A stretch of DNA of 9,818 bases. It comes from Bacillota bacterium. GTDB taxonomy: Bacteria; Bacillota; Dethiobacteria; DTU022; JAAZDR01. This document shows positions 6,822 to 9,818 of the stretch, one piece after another (position 1 is the stretch's first letter; every line of letters starts with the position of its first letter). A program made the position numbers and the translations under genes. Where the stretch lies: positions 1-9,818 of the forward strand of contig JAAZDR010000040.1 of NCBI GenBank assembly GCA_012512705.1, read 5' to 3'. The notes below the pieces were generated by a model. The model searched no databases. It was not told the DNA's origin and saw nothing but the letters and a program-made list of their open reading frames with translations.

Positions 6822-6867
6822 ATGTTTAAAAACAGTTTCTTACGACGTTTATAGTAGGGAAGTCCGA

Positions 6868-6886
6868 TACCAGGTAGGTTTACCAG
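6868..6886. promoter_or_regulatory. Possible operator: overlapping TACC/GGTA inverted repeats
   Basis: The plus strand reads TACCAGGTAGGTTTACCAG. It holds the palindrome TACC-A-GGTA, an overlapping GGTA-GGTT-TACC, and a direct repeat of TACCAG with 13-base periodicity. It lies about 47 bases upstream of the predicted -35 of the GntR gene. FadR-type GntR proteins often bind short palindromes containing GT...AC. No second copy was spotted before the PK_C gene or rnfC, so the link is speculative. Confidence 0.22.
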
Positions 6887-6902
6887 CTTACAAAGTTGAC
6901 TT

Positions 6903-7110
6903 TTAAACATATTCCTGCAGTGTTTCTCTATCTCCCGCTTCAATCTCTTCGGGATATTTTCCCTTAATTGACTCAATTAGCGCTTTCAACGAATTTTCTT
7001 TTTGCAGCTGTACCAATGAAGCAGCTTTTTTCCCGTCTCTTTCTCTTAATGCCTGGAAAATTATATAGTGTTCCCTATTCGATAGCTCGGCGCGTGAAGT
7101 AACCAGCTTG
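6903..7110 (-). pseudogene. Remnant of the C-terminal end of an FCD-type GntR regulator
   Basis: Translating the minus strand here gives a 68-codon frame ending in TAA at 6903-6905 that resembles the last helices of an FCD domain. The stretch EHYIIFQALRERDGKKAAS lines up with EHLRVYKAIVDRNPEEAEK of the intact regulator next door. The first ligand-domain histidine (EH) is kept, but the position of the second is Gln (VQLQKENS). There is no DNA-binding domain and no start codon: the frame begins within the last bases of comEC and is closed by a TGA at 7134-7136. I read it as the tail of an older regulator gene whose 5' part was lost at the comEC end. The homology was judged by eye over a short stretch, so it is moderately uncertain. 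Confidence 0.55.
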
Positions 7111-9546
7111 CTAATCGAGCATTGTCTGGTAGATCACTCTTTGCCCGTCACTCTTCAAGAGCACAGCCCCGTGAATATCAGTGCGGTAGTAAGAAACGCC
7201 GGCTTCTTCCAAAACGGAAAGGGTTTCGGGATGAGGATGGCCAAAGTAATTCGTCCCCACAGGGATAACAGCGGTTTCGGGGGCAACTCTCTCTAAAAAA
7301 TCAGCCAAAGAGGGATTGTATGCCCCGTGATGAGGGATTTTGAGTACTGAAGAAGGGAGAAGAGTTTCCTCATATTTTAAAAGCTCGCGTATTGCTGCTT
7401 CTTCAATATCGCCGGTAAACAAAAAAGAGGTCTCACCATAATCCAAACGGAGGACCAGGGAATTGTTATTAATATCAGAGCCGGTGACTTGGAAAAGAGG
7501 TGACGGTGGTCCCAAAACATGCATCTCCACGCCGGAGCGAAAACGAAGGCGGTCACCAGCTGTTAGATAGCGGTGTTCAACCCCTTGTTCCCCTGCTAAT
7601 TGTAAAAGTTCCTCGTAGTAAGGAGAATCTCCGCGATCAACTGAAGTCAGCAGCATTTTTACTGAGAGTTCCCCCAAAATATGGAACAAGCCTCCAAAGT
7701 GATCCTCATGCGGATGGCTAATAAACAAAATATCCAGTTCCTTTACTCCCCTGTGCCTTAAAAAAGGTAAGAGCACACGACTGCCTGTTCCAGCAACATC
7801 CTCACCAAGATAAGCAGGGCTTCCCCCGCCGTCGATAAGAATTTCAATTCCGCAAGGAGTGCTGACAAAAACCGCATCACCCTGCCCCACATCAAGAAAG
7901 ACAACCTCCAGGTTTCTATTAGCCGGAAAGAATATGCTGCTCCAGAGAAAAATTACTGCCGTGAATAGGAAAAAATAAAAAGCGATTTTCGAGCTTAAAA
8001 AATCCACTACTCTCAAATGAGGCTTATTTTCCATATAGCCGCTTAGAGCGGTCTTAATCAGAGCAGCACCACCTGCAAAAAGAAAAAGTAACAAATATAT
8101 CAACAACGCCATTGGCCAACTGAAATACAGCTCTAGATAGGCGAAGGGAAGCTCACCCAAACGAGCAAGGTATAAAAGGTAGGTGAGCAGAGGGAGATTA
8201 GCGAGCTGAATAAAGCTCGATAATGAAAAGGAGATAAAAGAAACCAAAGATGCAGACAGACCGAGTCCAACGACAAAAGTAATTACCGGCAAAGCCAGCA
8301 GGTTGACCAATATAGCAATTAACGAGAGCTGGCCAAAATGATAGACGACCAAAGGGGCTGTACCAAGCTGTACGGCGAGTGTTGCATAAAAAAGTTTACC
8401 TGCCTCTGGGGGCAAAAGAAAAGGCAGTTTCATAGGCAACTTAAATTTTTTCTCCAACTGCGGTGTTAGATAAAACAGAGAAAGTACTGCTGCATAAGAA
8501 AGTTGAAAGCCGGGGGTGAAAAGAAGCAGGGGATTGTAGATTAGGGTAAGCAGCGCTGCTAGGGCTAGGGCCGAGGGGAGATGGGCTTGGCGCCCGAGAA
8601 TTAAAGCCCCGAGGGTAAGGGAAACCATAATCGCCGCCCGTATTGTTGAGGGACGCATCCCCGTCAGGAGAGCATAGGAAAAGATTAAGATGATACAAAG
8701 GAATAAGACCGTGTTTCGCTGCCAATGAAGACGTTGAAATAAAGCTAAGAGCAGGGAGGCAATTAGGCCCACGTGCAGGCCGGAAACAGCGAGCAGATGA
8801 GAGAGGCCTGCTGCGCGAAAGTTGGCTTCCAATTCTTCGGGAAGGTCATGACGCTGGCCAAAGAGAATCCCAGTTAACAGGTTGTCCTGCGGCGAGGGAA
8901 GTTGTCTCCCGATCGCAGCAGCCATCTGGCGGCGCAGAGAGAAAGCTGCGGCATAAATCAAATTTGGTTTCCCGTCCCCCAAAGATTCTACCTGTGAAGG
9001 CTGCACATTCATGTAGGCATCAATGCCTCGCCCACGAAGAAAGAAGCGGTAATCGAAGCCCCCGGGGTTGCGCCGGGAACTAGGTTCGCGCAGCTTACCC
9101 TCTACTCGTATTTTTTCTCCATAGAGATGGTATGCAGCAGTATCGTCCTCTTCCCCGTGATAAAGGTAAAGCTGGACCTTCCCACCGGGAAAATATCGCT
9201 CGCCTTTGTGTTCAAGGCTCTCTACCTGTAAACTGTAAGCAGTGCGTTCCTCTTGACGGTAGGGCTCTTCGATCACTGTTGCCACTATTACAACTTCCTC
9301 TTCGGCGAAGTACAGTAAATCCTGGTTAGGCAAAAGGGAGGCAAAAGCATGTAAAAAACCCCCTAAAATAAAAACACCGAGCAGAACAAGTGTAAAGGGC
9401 GCTGCTAAACGGAGACAATAAGTCCACAAGCCAAATAGGAATAAAAAGCCCAAGAAAACCAGGGTAAAGCAAGAATTTTCAAACCAACAGCGGGTGAGTG
9501 AGATGCCTGCTATATACGCTAGGGTCATAAATACCAGGGGAGACAT
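7111..9546 (-). CDS. comEC: ComEC/Rec2 family DNA internalisation protein
   Basis: ComEC forms the cytoplasmic-membrane channel that takes up single-stranded DNA during natural transformation. The 811-residue product has the full three-part layout. Hydrophobic helices lie at the N-terminus (about 1-75), then an OB-like soluble region (about 82-185), then the polytopic Competence domain (about 220-500) with LLAVSGLHVG at 251-260 and GFQLSYAAVLS near 346. The metallo-beta-lactamase-like domain (about 546-811) has DVGQGDA at 552-558, HPHEDH at 611-616, TGDIE at 711-715 and PHHG at 738-741, so the metal-binding residues look intact and nuclease activity is plausible. The ATG at 9546 has AGGAG 14 bases upstream, a longer gap than usual, but no better in-frame start exists. 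No comEA is next to it here. The neighbour gene to the right is separated by a terminator. Confidence 0.95.
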   Translation of the reverse strand: MSPLVFMTLAYIAGISLTRCWFENSCFTLVFLGFLFLFGLWTYCLRLAAPFTLVLLGVFILGGFLHAFASLLPNQDLLYFAEEEVVIVATVIEEPYRQEERTAYSLQVESLEHKGERYFPGGKVQLYLYHGEEDDTAAYHLYGEKIRVEGKLREPSSRRNPGGFDYRFFLRGRGIDAYMNVQPSQVESLGDGKPNLIYAAAFSLRRQMAAAIGRQLPSPQDNLLTGILFGQRHDLPEELEANFRAAGLSHLLAVSGLHVGLIASLLLALFQRLHWQRNTVLFLCIILIFSYALLTGMRPSTIRAAIMVSLTLGALILGRQAHLPSALALAALLTLIYNPLLLFTPGFQLSYAAVLSLFYLTPQLEKKFKLPMKLPFLLPPEAGKLFYATLAVQLGTAPLVVYHFGQLSLIAILVNLLALPVITFVVGLGLSASLVSFISFSLSSFIQLANLPLLTYLLYLARLGELPFAYLELYFSWPMALLIYLLLFLFAGGAALIKTALSGYMENKPHLRVVDFLSSKIAFYFFLFTAVIFLWSSIFFPANRNLEVVFLDVGQGDAVFVSTPCGIEILIDGGGSPAYLGEDVAGTGSRVLLPFLRHRGVKELDILFISHPHEDHFGGLFHILGELSVKMLLTSVDRGDSPYYEELLQLAGEQGVEHRYLTAGDRLRFRSGVEMHVLGPPSPLFQVTGSDINNNSLVLRLDYGETSFLFTGDIEEAAIRELLKYEETLLPSSVLKIPHHGAYNPSLADFLERVAPETAVIPVGTNYFGHPHPETLSVLEEAGVSYYRTDIHGAVLLKSDGQRVIYQTMLD

Positions 9547-9677
9547 ATCTGCTTCTACTGCTCCTTTTCGTTCTCAATAATACCCAAATTCTACCTTTAA
9601 CCTGCTGTTTCCTTTTTAAATTATTAAAAAATAATCTTCGCTCAGAAATGAATGAACAAAGGATATGCTTGAGACAT

Positions 9678-9710
9678 AAAAAAGCCGTGCGCATCGTAAA
9701 AAAGCACGGC
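9678..9710 (-). terminator. Rho-independent terminator of the gene at the right edge
   Basis: On the minus strand a 7-base GC-rich stem (GCCGTGC / GCACGGC, 13-base loop) is followed directly by TTTTTT. It begins 14 bases after the stop codon of the partial gene at the right edge and isolates that gene from comEC. This is a classic intrinsic terminator. Confidence 0.85.
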
Positions 9711-9724
9711 AAGCTATAGGCACT

Positions 9725-9818
9725 TTATTTTCTCAGCAGCTCCTTATAAACACGTTCAATTTCCGGGACATCAACCCACCATATATCCCCAGCGCCGCTG
9801 CTATGTTCCCTGTAGCTC
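9725..9818 (-). CDS. C-terminal end of an unrecognised protein (5' part beyond window)
   Basis: The minus-strand frame ending in TAA at 9725-9727 is open to the right edge. It gives 30 residues ending in GDIWWVDVPEIERVYKELLRK. The intrinsic terminator 14 bases after its stop supports this as the true end of a gene. The final residues look like a short amphipathic helix. I do not recognise the family, and the fragment is too short to assign one; it does not look like ComEA, the usual comEC neighbour. Confidence 0.6.
   Translation of the reverse strand, partial: SYREHSSGAGDIWWVDVPEIERVYKELLRK

Noticed and set aside
8441..8725. 94-codon minus-strand ORF inside comEC
   Set aside because: It is out of frame within the conserved comEC membrane domain and has proline/serine-rich low-complexity translation typical of a shadow frame.
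9613..9630. AT-rich inverted repeat (TTTTTAA-ATTA-TTAAAAA) upstream of comEC
   Set aside because: With only A and T, such palindromes arise easily by chance. It has no adjacent GC stem and no clear -35/-10 pair, so I do not call it a terminator or operator.
9547..9677. Search for a comEC promoter
   Set aside because: TTGTTC and GATTAT at 17-base spacing, and an isolated TAGAAT, were seen, but the matches are too weak in this AT-rich stretch to report.
9479..9712. 77-codon minus-strand ORF upstream of and overlapping the comEC start
   Set aside because: It begins inside the terminator hairpin and overlaps the comEC 5' end in another frame, with no ribosome binding site.

Overview
The window looks like chromosome from an anaerobic, low-to-mid GC Firmicute of the Clostridia type. 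The grounds are a complete-order clostridial rnf cluster (C-D-G-E-A-B), strong AGGAGG-like ribosome binding sites with some TTG and GTG starts, a stand-alone pyruvate-kinase C-terminal domain protein, and FCD-type GntR regulation. Every supported gene lies on the minus strand, so the window reads right to left. The extracytoplasmic part of RnfG is extremely acidic while the cytosolic proteins are not. This hints at a salty or alkaline habitat (inference only).

Right part (9818 to 7111): the last 30 codons of an unrecognised gene end at an intrinsic terminator (about 9678-9710). An 811-residue ComEC/Rec2 DNA-uptake channel follows, with its competence membrane domain and C-terminal metallo-beta-lactamase-like domain. 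Directly after the comEC stop lies a start-less 68-codon open frame that resembles the end of an FCD regulator and is probably a gene remnant.

Middle part (6905 to 5100): an intact GntR/FCD transcription factor has its own recognisable promoter and a terminator-like hairpin after it. Next comes a 180-residue protein consisting only of the pyruvate kinase alpha/beta (C-terminal) domain, then a doubtful 61-codon ORF, then a possible promoter for the rnf operon.

Left part (5099 to 1): rnfC, rnfD, rnfG, rnfE, rnfA and the first 226 codons of rnfB form a tight operon (1-base overlap to 57-base gaps). Together they encode the membrane ferredoxin:NAD+ oxidoreductase that couples electron flow between reduced ferredoxin and NAD+ to Na+ or H+ transport. 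RnfB receives ferredoxin electrons, RnfA/E carry the intramembrane iron-sulfur site, RnfG and RnfD carry covalent FMN, and RnfC holds the NADH site and two [4Fe-4S] clusters.

The most notable departure from the textbook complex is RnfG. It carries two tandem FMN-binding domains, each with its own SGAT flavinylation motif, where the classical subunit has one. The PK_C protein and FCD regulator next to rnf form a second association worth testing. I see no CRISPR array, RNA gene, insertion sequence, phage gene or defence system here.
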